Assembly (NCBI RefSeq): GCF_005405485.1
Contig: NZ_BJED01000005.1
Location: 1 to 64,000, forward strand
Origin: Enterococcus hulanensis
GTDB taxonomy: Bacteria; Bacillota; Bacilli; Lactobacillales; Enterococcaceae
Direction of reading: 5' to 3'
DNA length: 64,000 nucleotides
Below the pieces are notes generated by a model, which made no database searches, had not been told where the DNA came from, and was given only the letters and a program-made list of their open reading frames with translations. Positions 43,262 to 51,450 of this stretch are shown here, in pieces. The translations under genes and the position numbers were made by a program. The number at the start of each line of letters is the position of its first letter. Position 1 is the first letter of the stretch.

Positions 43262-44227
43262 ATGATTTTCTTTCAATCGATCCAAAGTGTTTTAAGCATC
43301 ATTATTATGATTGCTTTAGGTTATATCTTGAAAAGACAAGGTTGGTTTGATGAAAGCTTTGGCAAAAGTATTTCGTCATTGATGACACGTGTGGCGCTGC
43401 CAGCCTCCATCTTTGTATCAGTCCTAAAGAACTTAACGAAAGAAAGCTTGTTCCAGCTATCGGGCAGCCTGATCTACCCGGTTGGGGCGGTTATTATCTC
43501 TTATATTTTGGCCTACGCACTAGTCAAAATTTTGAAGATTCGTCCAGGACGCCGCGGAATATTCATGAACGCGGTAGTTAATGCCAATACGATCTTCATC
43601 GGTTTGCCTTTAAACATCGCCTTGTTCGGTGAGAAATCCTTGCCATACTTCTTGGTTTATTATGTGACGAACACCGTTTCTACTTGGGCTTTTGGGGTAT
43701 TCTTAATCTCGAATGATGATCCGACCAAAGTCAAAGGTGAAAGCAAAGCCAAATTGAACTGGAAGAAATTACTGCCACCACCATTATTAGGATTTATCGT
43801 AGCGATCATCTTCTTATTGGTAGGGATTCCTGTGCCAAGCTTTATCAATGCTACGCTTGGTTATGTAGGCAGCATCGTTACACCATTATCGCTGCTTTAT
43901 ATCGGGATCGTTTTATACGATGCTGGGTTGAAGAGCATTCGCTTTGACCGTGATGCGGTCGTCGCTTTGCTGGGACGTTTCGTCTTGGCACCAGCTGTTT
44001 TGATCGCATTAATCGCGCTTGGTTCAAATGCCTTTGGAGCAAGCCTCGCACCGCTGTTGAAACAAACCTTGATCGTACAATCGGCGACACCAATGCTGGC
44101 AGTATTGCCAATTTTAGCTAATGAGGCGCATGGTGACGTTAAATACGCGACGAACTTGGTGACAACGAGTACCGTTTTGTTCGTGATCGTTGTACCGATC
44201 TTGATGGAACTTGTTCAATTCATTTAA
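43262..44227 (+). CDS. mleP: malate permease MleP (AEC transporter family)
   Basis: Auxin-efflux-carrier-family transporter of 321 aa with about 10 hydrophobic segments. It lies 17 nt behind mleS with AGGGGAGG ahead of its start. In the malolactic system this family takes up L-malate, exchanging it for lactate or moving it as the monoanion. A terminator follows. Assignment rests on the operon. Confidence 0.9.
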   Translation: MIFFQSIQSVLSIIIMIALGYILKRQGWFDESFGKSISSLMTRVALPASIFVSVLKNLTKESLFQLSGSLIYPVGAVIISYILAYALVKILKIRPGRRGIFMNAVVNANTIFIGLPLNIALFGEKSLPYFLVYYVTNTVSTWAFGVFLISNDDPTKVKGESKAKLNWKKLLPPPLLGFIVAIIFLLVGIPVPSFINATLGYVGSIVTPLSLLYIGIVLYDAGLKSIRFDRDAVVALLGRFVLAPAVLIALIALGSNAFGASLAPLLKQTLIVQSATPMLAVLPILANEAHGDVKYATNLVTTSTVLFVIVVPILMELVQFI

Positions 44228-44243
44228 TTTGCTTCCCCAATAG

Positions 44244-44286
44244 AAAAAGCATCCGCGATTTTTTCTCTCGCGAATGCTTTTTTTTA
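44244..44286. terminator. bidirectional terminator mleP / ABC-F gene
   Basis: Stem AAAAAGCATCCGCGA / TCGCGAATGCTTTTT with A and T runs on the two sides, between convergent genes. Confidence 0.85.
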
Positions 44287-45903
44287 ATACAATTTACTTA
44301 ATTGCTTTTGCACTTCTGGATTTTCTAAGAATTCATCGTAGGTTGTTTCTGCACGGTCAACCACGCCATTTTCAGAAATAGCGATGATGCGGTTAGCGAT
44401 CGTTTGGATGAATTGGTGGTCATGAGAGGCGAATAAAAGCGAACCTTTATAGGCGATCAGACCATCATTCAACGCGGAGATCGATTCTAAGTCTAAGTGA
44501 TTGGTTGGATCATCCAACACTAAGACGTTTGATTTTGACAGCATCAGTTTTGACAGCATGCAACGAACTTTTTCGCCACCGGATAAGACATTGACGGGCT
44601 TCATTACTTCGTCGCCAGAAAACAGCATCCGACCTAAGAAGCTGCGTAAGAAGGTGTTGTCATCTTCTTCCTTGCTGGCATATTGACGCAGCCAGTCAAG
44701 GATCGGCATTTTGCTATCGAATTCTTTGGTTGTATCTTTTGGCAAGTAAGCCTGACTCGTCGTTACTCCCCAACGAATCGTTCCTGTATCAGGCTTAAGA
44801 TCACCCATGATGACTTTGAATAAGGTTGTTGTTACTAAGTCGCTTTCGGCAATGAAGGCCACTTTGTCGTCACGATTCAAGGTGAAAGAGATATTGTCTA
44901 AAATCTTCTTGCCGTCGATCGTCACACTGACATTATCGACTTGCAGTAAATCGTTCCCGATTTCCCGTTCTGGTTTAAACTGAACAAATGGGTAGCGGCG
45001 TGAAGATGGCTGGATATCATCTAATGTAATCTTATCCAACATTTTCTTACGAGAAGTCGCTTGTTTTGATTTCGACGCGTTGGCACTGAAACGAGCGATA
45101 AATTCTTGCAGCTCTTTGATTTGTTCTTCTTTTTTAGCATTTTGCTGTGATTGCAATTTTGTTGCTAACTGGCTTGATTCCAACCAGAAGTCGTAGTTTC
45201 CGACGTATAATTTGATTTTCCCGAAATCGAGGTCAGCCATGTGGGTACACACTTTGTTTAAGAAGTGGCGGTCATGGGATACGACGATGACGGTATTTTC
45301 AAAGTTGATCAAGAATTCTTCCAACCAGTTGATTGATTGGATATCTAGTCCGTTTGTTGGTTCGTCTAATAAGAGTACGTCTGGTTTGCCGAAAAGTGAT
45401 TGTGCTAGCAAGACTTTCACTTTTTGACCAGCTGTCAGTTCGCTCATTTTTACTTGGTGCAGGTCTTCAGGAATATTCAACCCCTGCAACAATACCGCTG
45501 CTTCAGGTTCGGCTTCCCAACCATCAAGTTCGGCGAATTCGCCTTCTAGTTCTGCTGCGCGAATACCGTCTTCGTCAGAAAAATCTTCCTTCATATAAAT
45601 GGCGTCTTTTTCCTGCATGACTTGGTATAAGCGTTCGTGGCCCATGATGACTGTTTCAAGAACGGTATATTCTTCAAAGTCAAAATGGTTTTGTTTTAAC
45701 ACGGCCATCCGTTCGTTTGGTCCTAAAGTAACCGAACCGGTAGAAGGTTGGATATCGCCTGCTAAAATCTTAATAAAGGTTGATTTACCGGCGCCATTTG
45801 CACCGATCAACCCGTAACAATTGCCGGGAGTGAATTTAATATTTACGTCATCAAATAATTTACGGTCAGGAAACTGTAAACTAACGTCACTTACTGTAAT
45901 CAA
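44284..45903 (-). CDS. ABC-F family ATPase (YbiT/YkpA-like)
   Basis: Soluble tandem ATPase of 539 aa, without membrane helices, expected to act on ribosomes. The first cassette has Walker A GANGAGKST, signature LTAGQKVKVLLAQ and Walker B VLLLDEPTNGLD. The interdomain linker is Lys/Gln-rich. In the second cassette the Walker A position reads IAESDLVTTTLFKV, lacking the GxxxxGK pattern, while its signature LSGGEKVRCML and Walker B VLVLDDPTNHLD remain. This fits the YbiT/YkpA subgroup better than antibiotic-resistance ABC-F proteins, though resistance cannot be excluded. Confidence 0.88.
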   Translation of the reverse strand: MITVSDVSLQFPDRKLFDDVNIKFTPGNCYGLIGANGAGKSTFIKILAGDIQPSTGSVTLGPNERMAVLKQNHFDFEEYTVLETVIMGHERLYQVMQEKDAIYMKEDFSDEDGIRAAELEGEFAELDGWEAEPEAAVLLQGLNIPEDLHQVKMSELTAGQKVKVLLAQSLFGKPDVLLLDEPTNGLDIQSINWLEEFLINFENTVIVVSHDRHFLNKVCTHMADLDFGKIKLYVGNYDFWLESSQLATKLQSQQNAKKEEQIKELQEFIARFSANASKSKQATSRKKMLDKITLDDIQPSSRRYPFVQFKPEREIGNDLLQVDNVSVTIDGKKILDNISFTLNRDDKVAFIAESDLVTTTLFKVIMGDLKPDTGTIRWGVTTSQAYLPKDTTKEFDSKMPILDWLRQYASKEEDDNTFLRSFLGRMLFSGDEVMKPVNVLSGGEKVRCMLSKLMLSKSNVLVLDDPTNHLDLESISALNDGLIAYKGSLLFASHDHQFIQTIANRIIAISENGVVDRAETTYDEFLENPEVQKQLSKLY

Positions 45904-46042
45904 TGATTTTCCTCACTTTATCAATATTGGCTCAGAGCCTCTCTGCATTATATCGGGGAACATCTGAAGTTTCAAGTCAACCGTTAAGAATTTACTTGGG
46001 AATTAAAATAGGATAGACTTGGCATTGAAGGGATGTGCCAGT

Positions 46043-46420
46043 ATGATCGGGATAATTATCGCGACCCATGACCATTTAGCGGACAGTCTGTTAGACACGG
46101 CTGAGTCCATCTTAGGTGAGCAAAGCTGTGTGGAAACATTAAACATCGAGCCGGGAGCTACAGGTCTGCAGGAAAAAATTGAGGATTTCGCCAAAGAGTT
46201 GTTAACAAAAGTTGATGAGCTTGTTTGGCTGGTAGATATGTTTGGCGGTACACCATTTCGCTACGCCAGCTTTTGTGTAGTGAATGATTCGCGTCAGTCT
46301 TTAGTAACAGGCGTGAATTTGCCGATGCTCTTGCAGGCTTTAGTCAATCGCGAGCTGCCGGCGGAGGATTTAACGAAACAATTGGAACTAGAAGCGAAAC
46401 AGACGATTCGGAGAATGTAA
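46043..46420 (+). CDS. orphan PTS mannose-family EIIA protein
   Basis: Protein of 125 aa of the EIIA-Man fold. The phospho-accepting His9 is in MIGIIIATHDHLADSLLDTA, and VDMFGGTPFRYA matches the conserved GGTP motif. No EIIB, EIIC or EIID genes are near, so it may phosphorylate a distant permease or a regulator. The ATG at 46043 is chosen because the family starts at this point; a TTG 24 nt upstream is possible but adds nothing recognisable. A terminator follows. Confidence 0.85.
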   Translation: MIGIIIATHDHLADSLLDTAESILGEQSCVETLNIEPGATGLQEKIEDFAKELLTKVDELVWLVDMFGGTPFRYASFCVVNDSRQSLVTGVNLPMLLQALVNRELPAEDLTKQLELEAKQTIRRM

Positions 46421-46457
46421 AAAGGTTGCGCCAAAATTATTTGGCACAACCTTTTTT
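46419..46457. terminator. bidirectional terminator EIIA / pyruvate oxidase
   Basis: Stem AAAGGTTGCGCCAAA / TTTGGCACAACCTTT between convergent genes, with A and T runs at the ends. Confidence 0.88.
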
Positions 46458-46461
46458 CGAT

Positions 46462-48183
46462 CTATTTTAGTAGTTCACGCAAAGTAGGCATGTCGTGGAC
46501 TTGATATTTTTCTTTGAAGGCCTTGATTTGTTCTGCTGAGAATTTTTCTGGTTCTAATTCTAGCGCTTCAACAGGTAAAGGTCGTTCGTCCTTGATCTTA
46601 ACATCGATCACGACAGGTCGTTTGCTGGCTTTGGCCGCTGTGAAAGCGGGTTCTAATTGATTGTACTCAGTGATCGTGAAGCCATCAGCTCCTAGCGCTT
46701 CGCCAACTTTGCCGAAGTCGGCACCTTCAAGGAAAACACCGAATTTTTGTTGTTCAGTATCTTCTTGTTCGGCTTCGATGAACCCAAAGGCCTCATTTGA
46801 GAAGACCACGTTGATGATCGGCAAGTTGTATTTTACTTGAGTGATGATGTCTTGCATCTGCATGGCAAAGCCACCATCTCCGCTGAAGGTAAAGACTTGT
46901 TTCTCTGGATAGGTCAATTGGGCGGCAATTCCGCCTGGCACACCATTTCCCATGGTTGCGAACCAGCCAGAGGTCGTGAATTGCTGCTCGCCGTTCATTT
47001 CCAGATGACGAATGGCATTCAAGGTAACATTACCAACATCGGCAACATACACCGCATCGTTTTCTGCGATCCGATTGATTTCCTTAAAGACCGGCTCTGC
47101 TCGTAGCGGTGTTGAATCATCATTATAGAAGCTCTTGCGCCAAGCATGCCAGTTCCGAATATTTTCTTGATTAGCTTTCAACCAAGCATCCGCAGGACGT
47201 GCTTGTCCAAGTTCGACCCAGCGGCGCAGTGCAGTCGCACCATCACCTAATACAGAATGATCGACATTGTGCCGACGACCGAATTTAGCAGCGTCGATAT
47301 CGACTTGGATAAATTTTGCATCCGGATTGAAGAAATAGCGGCCAAATGGGAAGTCGCTGCCGACGAATACGATCAAATCAGCATCGGCTAAAGCTTCATT
47401 AGCTGGTTTGGTAGCGACACGAGCGGCAAAGCCCAAGAAATTCTCATATAGATCAGGGATGATTCCTTTGGCTAAGACAGCTGCTGCGACTGGCATTGAG
47501 AAATGCTCAGCAAATGCTTTGATCGCATCAAAGCCGCCCCGCACACCTTGACCGATATAAAGCACGGGCTGTTTCGCCGCTTCAATCAAAGGCAGTGCCG
47601 CCTTCAGATCCGCTTCATCAGGAAGCAGGACACCGGTTTTATGATTTTTCGCCGTTGCGATCTCTTCTTCTTCGATTTCGGCAAAACCAAGATCAACTGG
47701 GATCGTAACAACGGCAACACCTTTTTGCTGGTAAGCCGCTTTAATGGCTTCGTCAATCACGTGAGGCAAGCTTTCAGGTGTCATCACTGTTCGATTATAA
47801 ACACTGACATCGGCAAACATCGGATTTTCATTTAATTCTTGGAACGCGTCATAGTTCATGGCAGTAGAAGCAACTTGACCTAGTAAAGCTAAAACAGGGA
47901 CGTGGTCCATTTGCGCATCGTAAAGACCGTTGATCAAATGGCTGGCACCAGGACCCGCGGAACCAAAGACCGCACCGACTTTACCAGTAAGTTTTGCGTC
48001 AGCCGCAGCTGCTAAAGCACCCGCTTCTTCATGACGCACTTGGATATATTTAACGGCTTCACGTTCGTGATACAAGGCATCCATCGTGGAGTTGAATGAT
48101 CCGCCGGGAATTCCATAGATATGATCGATTCCCCAAGCTTCCAAAACGTTGACCATTGCAACACCTGCATTAATTTTTGACAT
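46462..48183 (-). CDS. pyruvate oxidase
   Basis: ThDP- and FAD-dependent oxidase of 573 aa that turns pyruvate, phosphate and O2 into acetyl phosphate, CO2 and H2O2. The N-terminal domain has the catalytic Glu in VRHEEAGALAAAADAKLTG, the FAD domain lies in the middle, and the ThDP motif is GDGGFAMQMQDIITQVKYNLP. It resembles Lactobacillus Pox5 and streptococcal SpxB more than acetolactate synthase, since LGQVASTAMNYDAFQELNENP aligns with Pox5. A GTG 9 nt upstream (48192) is an alternative start. A -10/-35 pair and a cre-like site lie upstream, suggesting carbon control. Confidence 0.9.
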   Translation of the reverse strand: MSKINAGVAMVNVLEAWGIDHIYGIPGGSFNSTMDALYHEREAVKYIQVRHEEAGALAAAADAKLTGKVGAVFGSAGPGASHLINGLYDAQMDHVPVLALLGQVASTAMNYDAFQELNENPMFADVSVYNRTVMTPESLPHVIDEAIKAAYQQKGVAVVTIPVDLGFAEIEEEEIATAKNHKTGVLLPDEADLKAALPLIEAAKQPVLYIGQGVRGGFDAIKAFAEHFSMPVAAAVLAKGIIPDLYENFLGFAARVATKPANEALADADLIVFVGSDFPFGRYFFNPDAKFIQVDIDAAKFGRRHNVDHSVLGDGATALRRWVELGQARPADAWLKANQENIRNWHAWRKSFYNDDSTPLRAEPVFKEINRIAENDAVYVADVGNVTLNAIRHLEMNGEQQFTTSGWFATMGNGVPGGIAAQLTYPEKQVFTFSGDGGFAMQMQDIITQVKYNLPIINVVFSNEAFGFIEAEQEDTEQQKFGVFLEGADFGKVGEALGADGFTITEYNQLEPAFTAAKASKRPVVIDVKIKDERPLPVEALELEPEKFSAEQIKAFKEKYQVHDMPTLRELLK

Positions 48184-48223
48184 CTTCTTCACTCACTTTC
48201 TTTTTGTAAGTTCCTACTCAAAA

Positions 48224-48252
48224 AGTATAACGCGTCTTAAAAAAACCAGCAA
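48224..48252 (-). promoter_or_regulatory. pyruvate oxidase promoter
   Basis: Minus-strand -35 TTGCTG (48247-48252), 17-nt spacer, -10 TATACT (48224-48229). Confidence 0.6.
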
Positions 48253-48310
48253 AGAAAGTGTCTTCAAAAGAAGTTTACAGGTATACCTAAAACGTGATAA
48301 AGTTAAAGCA

Positions 48311-48324
48311 AATAAACGTTTTCA
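48311..48324. promoter_or_regulatory. cre-like site (CcpA) near pyruvate oxidase
   Basis: AATAAACGTTTTCA matches the cre consensus TGWAANCGNTNWCA at 12 of 14 positions. It lies about 60 nt upstream of the oxidase -35 hexamer and also upstream of the ZIP gene. Confidence 0.4.
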
Positions 48325-48432
48325 GTATACCAGTTCAAATTTATCGGTTCTGCTAAGTAACTTCAAATTACTTATGGCGAAACGGTAATTCTTCTGAGAA
48401 AAAAATAGATTAATAGGAAGTAGGAGGTTCTT

Positions 48433-49251
48433 ATGGTTGGATGGCTACTTGATTTAGCGGCTTGGCAGCAAGCATTGGTAGGAACACTGTTTACCTGGGG
48501 AATGACCGCGTTAGGTGCTGCATTAGTTTTCTTCTTTAAAAATATCAATCGTAATGTACTGAACCTAATGTTGGGCTTTGCCTCTGGTGTGATGATCGCA
48601 GCGAGTTTTTGGTCGCTGTTAGATCCGGCGATCGAAGCGGCAGAGGAGAACGGATCGATTCCTTGGCTGGTGGTTAGTCTCGGGTTTGGTTTAGGCGGAT
48701 TGTTTCTTTATATCGCAGATAAAACAATCCCCCATATGCACTTTGGACCGAACAAAGAAAAAGAAGGACTGCCCAGTCATTTGAAGCGGACGATTTTGCT
48801 GGTATTTTCGATTACCTTGCACAATATTCCGGAAGGATTGGCCGTCGGTGTCGCTTTCGGTGCCGCAAACGAAGCAGCGAATCCAACCGCCGCAGTTCTA
48901 GCGGCGATCTCCGTATCATTAGGGATCGGTATCCAAAACTTCCCAGAAGGCGCTGCAGTATCGATTCCTTTGCGTCAGGAGGGTCTGAGCCGGACGAAGT
49001 CATTCCTTTACGGACAAGCGTCAGGTCTGGTAGAACCGATCGCAGCTGTCGTAGGAGCGATTCTGGTAACAAGTGTTAATCCCTTGCTGCCATACGCCCT
49101 TTCCTTTGCAGCTGGAGCCATGATTTATGTGGTGGTGGAAGAATTGATCCCGGAAGCACAGGCAACAACGGATAGTAAGCATCACTTTGGTGTATTTGGC
49201 GCGATGACAGGCTTTATTATCATGATGATTTTGGATGTAGCGTTGGGATAG
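48433..49251 (+). CDS. ZIP family divalent metal transporter
   Basis: Membrane protein of 272 aa with about eight hydrophobic segments. The metal pathway motifs are HNIPEGLAVGVAFG in helix 4 and NFPEGAAVSIPL in helix 5, characteristic of ZupT/GufA-type zinc and iron importers. The variable cytoplasmic loop contains HMHFGPNKEKEG, a short His-containing stretch. AGGAGG precedes the start. A terminator follows. Substrate metal cannot be told apart by sequence. Confidence 0.9.
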   Translation: MVGWLLDLAAWQQALVGTLFTWGMTALGAALVFFFKNINRNVLNLMLGFASGVMIAASFWSLLDPAIEAAEENGSIPWLVVSLGFGLGGLFLYIADKTIPHMHFGPNKEKEGLPSHLKRTILLVFSITLHNIPEGLAVGVAFGAANEAANPTAAVLAAISVSLGIGIQNFPEGAAVSIPLRQEGLSRTKSFLYGQASGLVEPIAAVVGAILVTSVNPLLPYALSFAAGAMIYVVVEELIPEAQATTDSKHHFGVFGAMTGFIIMMILDVALG

Positions 49252-49271
49252 AACAGAATGTATTTTTTTGT

Positions 49272-49305
49272 GAGCTATGGAGAACTTTCTCCATGGCTCT
49301 TTTTG
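49272..49305 (+). terminator. terminator after the ZIP gene
   Basis: Stem GAGCTATGGAGAA-CTT-TCTCCATGGCTC followed by TTTTTG. Confidence 0.8.
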
Positions 49306-49339
49306 TTTAGCAAAACAAGAATGAATAAAACGCTGACGA

Positions 49340-49371
49340 CAAACTTGAAACTAGCCTATTCTTCAAGTTTG
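49340..49371. promoter_or_regulatory. probable enhancer site of the sigma-54 activator
   Basis: A perfect inverted repeat with 10-bp arms, CAAACTTGAA and TTCAAGTTTG, separated by 12 nt. It lies 80 nt upstream of the -24 element, the usual place for an enhancer-binding-protein site. The obvious binder is the regulator at 52840-55728. Confidence 0.65.
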
Positions 49372-49405
49372 ACAAAAAAAGATCAAATGGGAAAGTAAAA
49401 TATGT

Positions 49406-49419
49406 TGATAGCGCTTTCT
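49406..49419. promoter_or_regulatory. cre-like site upstream of the PTS operon
   Basis: TGATAGCGCTTTCT matches the cre consensus at 12 of 14 positions. It sits between the inverted repeat and the -24 element, where CcpA could block activator looping. Confidence 0.5.
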
Positions 49420-49451
49420 TTAGCTGGCGTATTACCTTTATTGAAATTTGT

Positions 49452-49466
49452 TGGCACAGTTCTTGC
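49452..49466 (+). promoter_or_regulatory. sigma-54 (RpoN) promoter of the RuBisCO-like-protein operon
   Basis: TGGCAC-AGTTC-TTGC, an exact match to the -24/-12 consensus TGGCAC-N5-TTGC. It is 36 nt upstream of the dehydrogenase start. A sigma-54-type activator is encoded in the same locus. Confidence 0.9.
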
Positions 49467-49502
49467 GTAATAGTTAAGTGAAGAATAAAAAGGAGTGATC
49501 AA

Positions 49503-50543
49503 ATGAAAGCAGAAGTTTTATATGGACCAGATGATGTCCGATATGAAGAGGTTGAGGAACCGTCATGTCCAACAGATGGAATTAAAGTAAAAGTGATTGG
49601 CTGCGGAATCTGCGGTTCAGATTTAAGGACGTATGGTGGGGGATCAAAGAATTCAATTTTACCGGCAATTTCAGGACATGAGATTGTTGCCGAAGTAATA
49701 GAGAGTCATTACCCTAAGTTTCCAGCAGGTACGAGGTTATCAATCGCTCCTGTGATCGTCTGTGGGGAATGTTGGTACTGTAAAAATGGGATTCAAAACC
49801 TCTGTGACAATATTCGAATGATTGGGACGGCAGAAGGAATAGCCGGCGGATTTGCTGAATATATTGCTTTTCCGAAAGAAATCATCGATAACGGATGCTT
49901 TAATGCGATCCCTAATGACATTGATCCAATCGACACAGTGATCGCTGAAACGGCTTCCTCGGTTTTATGTGCGCAGATCAATACCAATATCGTCATGGAT
50001 GATTTAGTAGTAGTGATTGGGGCCGGAACGATCGGTTGTTTGCATAGCGAGATTGCGAAGATACGCGGTGTGAAAGAAGTCATCATTGTTGAAATGAATC
50101 AGGATAAAGCGGAATTAGCCAGAAGCCAAGGTTTTGATAACGTGGTCACTATGAGCAGTTCTGATCCTAAATTAAAGGAGTTGGTTTTGGAAAAAACAGA
50201 TGGTAAAGGAGCTGATGTAGTGATCAGTGCTTGTCCAGCAGGCCAAGCACAAGCAGACGCAGTTGATTTGGCTCGTAAACGCGGAAAAGTTATCTTATTC
50301 GGCGGTATTCATCCATCTAGTGCCAAGCTGCTAGATACGAATGCGATCCATTATAAGGAGATCATGGTATACGGGGCTTCTGCTTATTCGCCGGAGATCA
50401 ATCGAAAAGCATTGAATCTGGTCCTGAATCGGCAGCTGGATTCAAAAAAATTTATTACTCATAAATATGAGTTAAAAGATTTGGCTCAAGGTTTTGCGGA
50501 TATGCGAGCTGGAAAAATGATTAAAGGTGTCATCATCCCATAA
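49503..50543 (+). CDS. zinc-dependent polyol (phosphate) dehydrogenase, MDR family
   Basis: Medium-chain dehydrogenase of 346 aa. Catalytic zinc ligands are at CGICGSDLRTYG and SGHE; a structural zinc site has four cysteines in CGECWYCKNGIQNLC. The Rossmann fold shows VIGAGTIGCLHSEIAK. It resembles galactitol-1-phosphate, sorbitol and threonine dehydrogenases. As first gene of a sigma-54-controlled galactitol-type PTS operon, it probably oxidises the phosphorylated polyol that the PTS delivers, making a keto-phosphate and NADH. The exact sugar is unknown. AAGGAGTGATCA precedes the ATG. Confidence 0.85.
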   Translation: MKAEVLYGPDDVRYEEVEEPSCPTDGIKVKVIGCGICGSDLRTYGGGSKNSILPAISGHEIVAEVIESHYPKFPAGTRLSIAPVIVCGECWYCKNGIQNLCDNIRMIGTAEGIAGGFAEYIAFPKEIIDNGCFNAIPNDIDPIDTVIAETASSVLCAQINTNIVMDDLVVVIGAGTIGCLHSEIAKIRGVKEVIIVEMNQDKAELARSQGFDNVVTMSSSDPKLKELVLEKTDGKGADVVISACPAGQAQADAVDLARKRGKVILFGGIHPSSAKLLDTNAIHYKEIMVYGASAYSPEINRKALNLVLNRQLDSKKFITHKYELKDLAQGFADMRAGKMIKGVIIP

Positions 50544-50581
50544 ATAACTAAGTAGTTATCGATAAAAAGGAGGTGTAGGCT

Positions 50582-51079
50582 TTGGATAAAGCAACTACTG
50601 AAAATCAGGTTTTTAGTAAAAATGAAATTCACGCAATGATCTCCGATGAAACCGATCGAGATCAACTCATTCATTTACTAGCCGCTGAGATGGCAAAATA
50701 TGGGATGGTCGAACCTTGTTATGGTGCTTCTGTGTTAGAAAGAGAAAAAGACTTTCCGACGGGCGTTCCTACTATGCCGGTGCCGATAGCCATTCCTCAT
50801 AGCGAACGCTCGCATGTCTATAAGCCGGGAATTGGTGTGGCAGTTTTGCGAAACAGTGTCAAATTTTCAAGTATGGAAGATCCCGAGTGTCTATTAGATG
50901 TCAAAGTTGTTTTTATGCTTGCTGCTAGTCTTAATGATGAACATTTGCATATGATCAAAGATGTAATGGAAATTATCCAAGATTCAGAATTAGTAAATAC
51001 ATTATTAGTTGCGGAAACAACCGAGAAAATTGAGGGAATTCTGCACAAGGAATTCTCAAAGCGCGAACAAAAAAGATAA
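50582..51079 (+). CDS. PTS EIIA component, galactitol/fructose type
   Basis: EIIA-2 domain protein of 165 aa. The phospho-accepting His is at about residue 71 in VPIAIPHSERSHV. It passes phosphate from HPr to EIIB. It starts with TTG behind AAGGAGGTG, 38 nt after the dehydrogenase gene. The order EIIA-EIIB-EIIC on separate chains is as in gatABC. Confidence 0.9.
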   Translation: MDKATTENQVFSKNEIHAMISDETDRDQLIHLLAAEMAKYGMVEPCYGASVLEREKDFPTGVPTMPVPIAIPHSERSHVYKPGIGVAVLRNSVKFSSMEDPECLLDVKVVFMLAASLNDEHLHMIKDVMEIIQDSELVNTLLVAETTEKIEGILHKEFSKREQKR

Positions 51080-51108
51080 AACTAAAGATGAGGAAGGAGT
51101 TTTTAGAA

Positions 51109-51405
51109 ATGGCTGATGAAAAAATTGTTGTAGTGGTGTGCGGGGCAGGTTTTGCGACGTCAACTGCAGGAGAAAATGAGGTGAAGAAATTAGCTCGAGA
51201 GTTGGGGATTAATGTCAAATTGAATAAACGGAGAGCAACGGAATTAAAAACGGTTTTGAGTACGATGAAGCCTGATATGTATTTGTTGATGACACCTGTA
51301 ACGGTTGAATTGAATGCGCCAAAAGTAAACGGGGTACCTTTTATTTCGGGAATTGGAAAAGACGAAGCCTTAGAAGAAATGCGGCAGATTCTTACGGCTG
51401 AGTAA
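51109..51405 (+). CDS. PTS EIIB component, galactitol type
   Basis: EIIB of 98 aa. The phosphocysteine is in VVVVCGAGFATSTAGENEV, the P-loop-like motif of the Gat family. The ATG at 51109 follows GGAAGGAG; an earlier ATG (51088) lies within that ribosome-binding region. It takes phosphate from the EIIA encoded 29 nt upstream and gives it to the substrate bound by EIIC. Confidence 0.9.
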   Translation: MADEKIVVVVCGAGFATSTAGENEVKKLARELGINVKLNKRRATELKTVLSTMKPDMYLLMTPVTVELNAPKVNGVPFISGIGKDEALEEMRQILTAE

Positions 51406-51450
51406 GAGGAGTAAAAAATGAGGGAAATTATTTAGAATGGAGGGAAATCG

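Noticed and set aside
44284-45903. Antibiotic-resistance ABC-F gene
   Set aside because: The cassette motifs and context fit the housekeeping YbiT/YkpA type better; no leader attenuator typical of resistance ABC-F genes was noticed.
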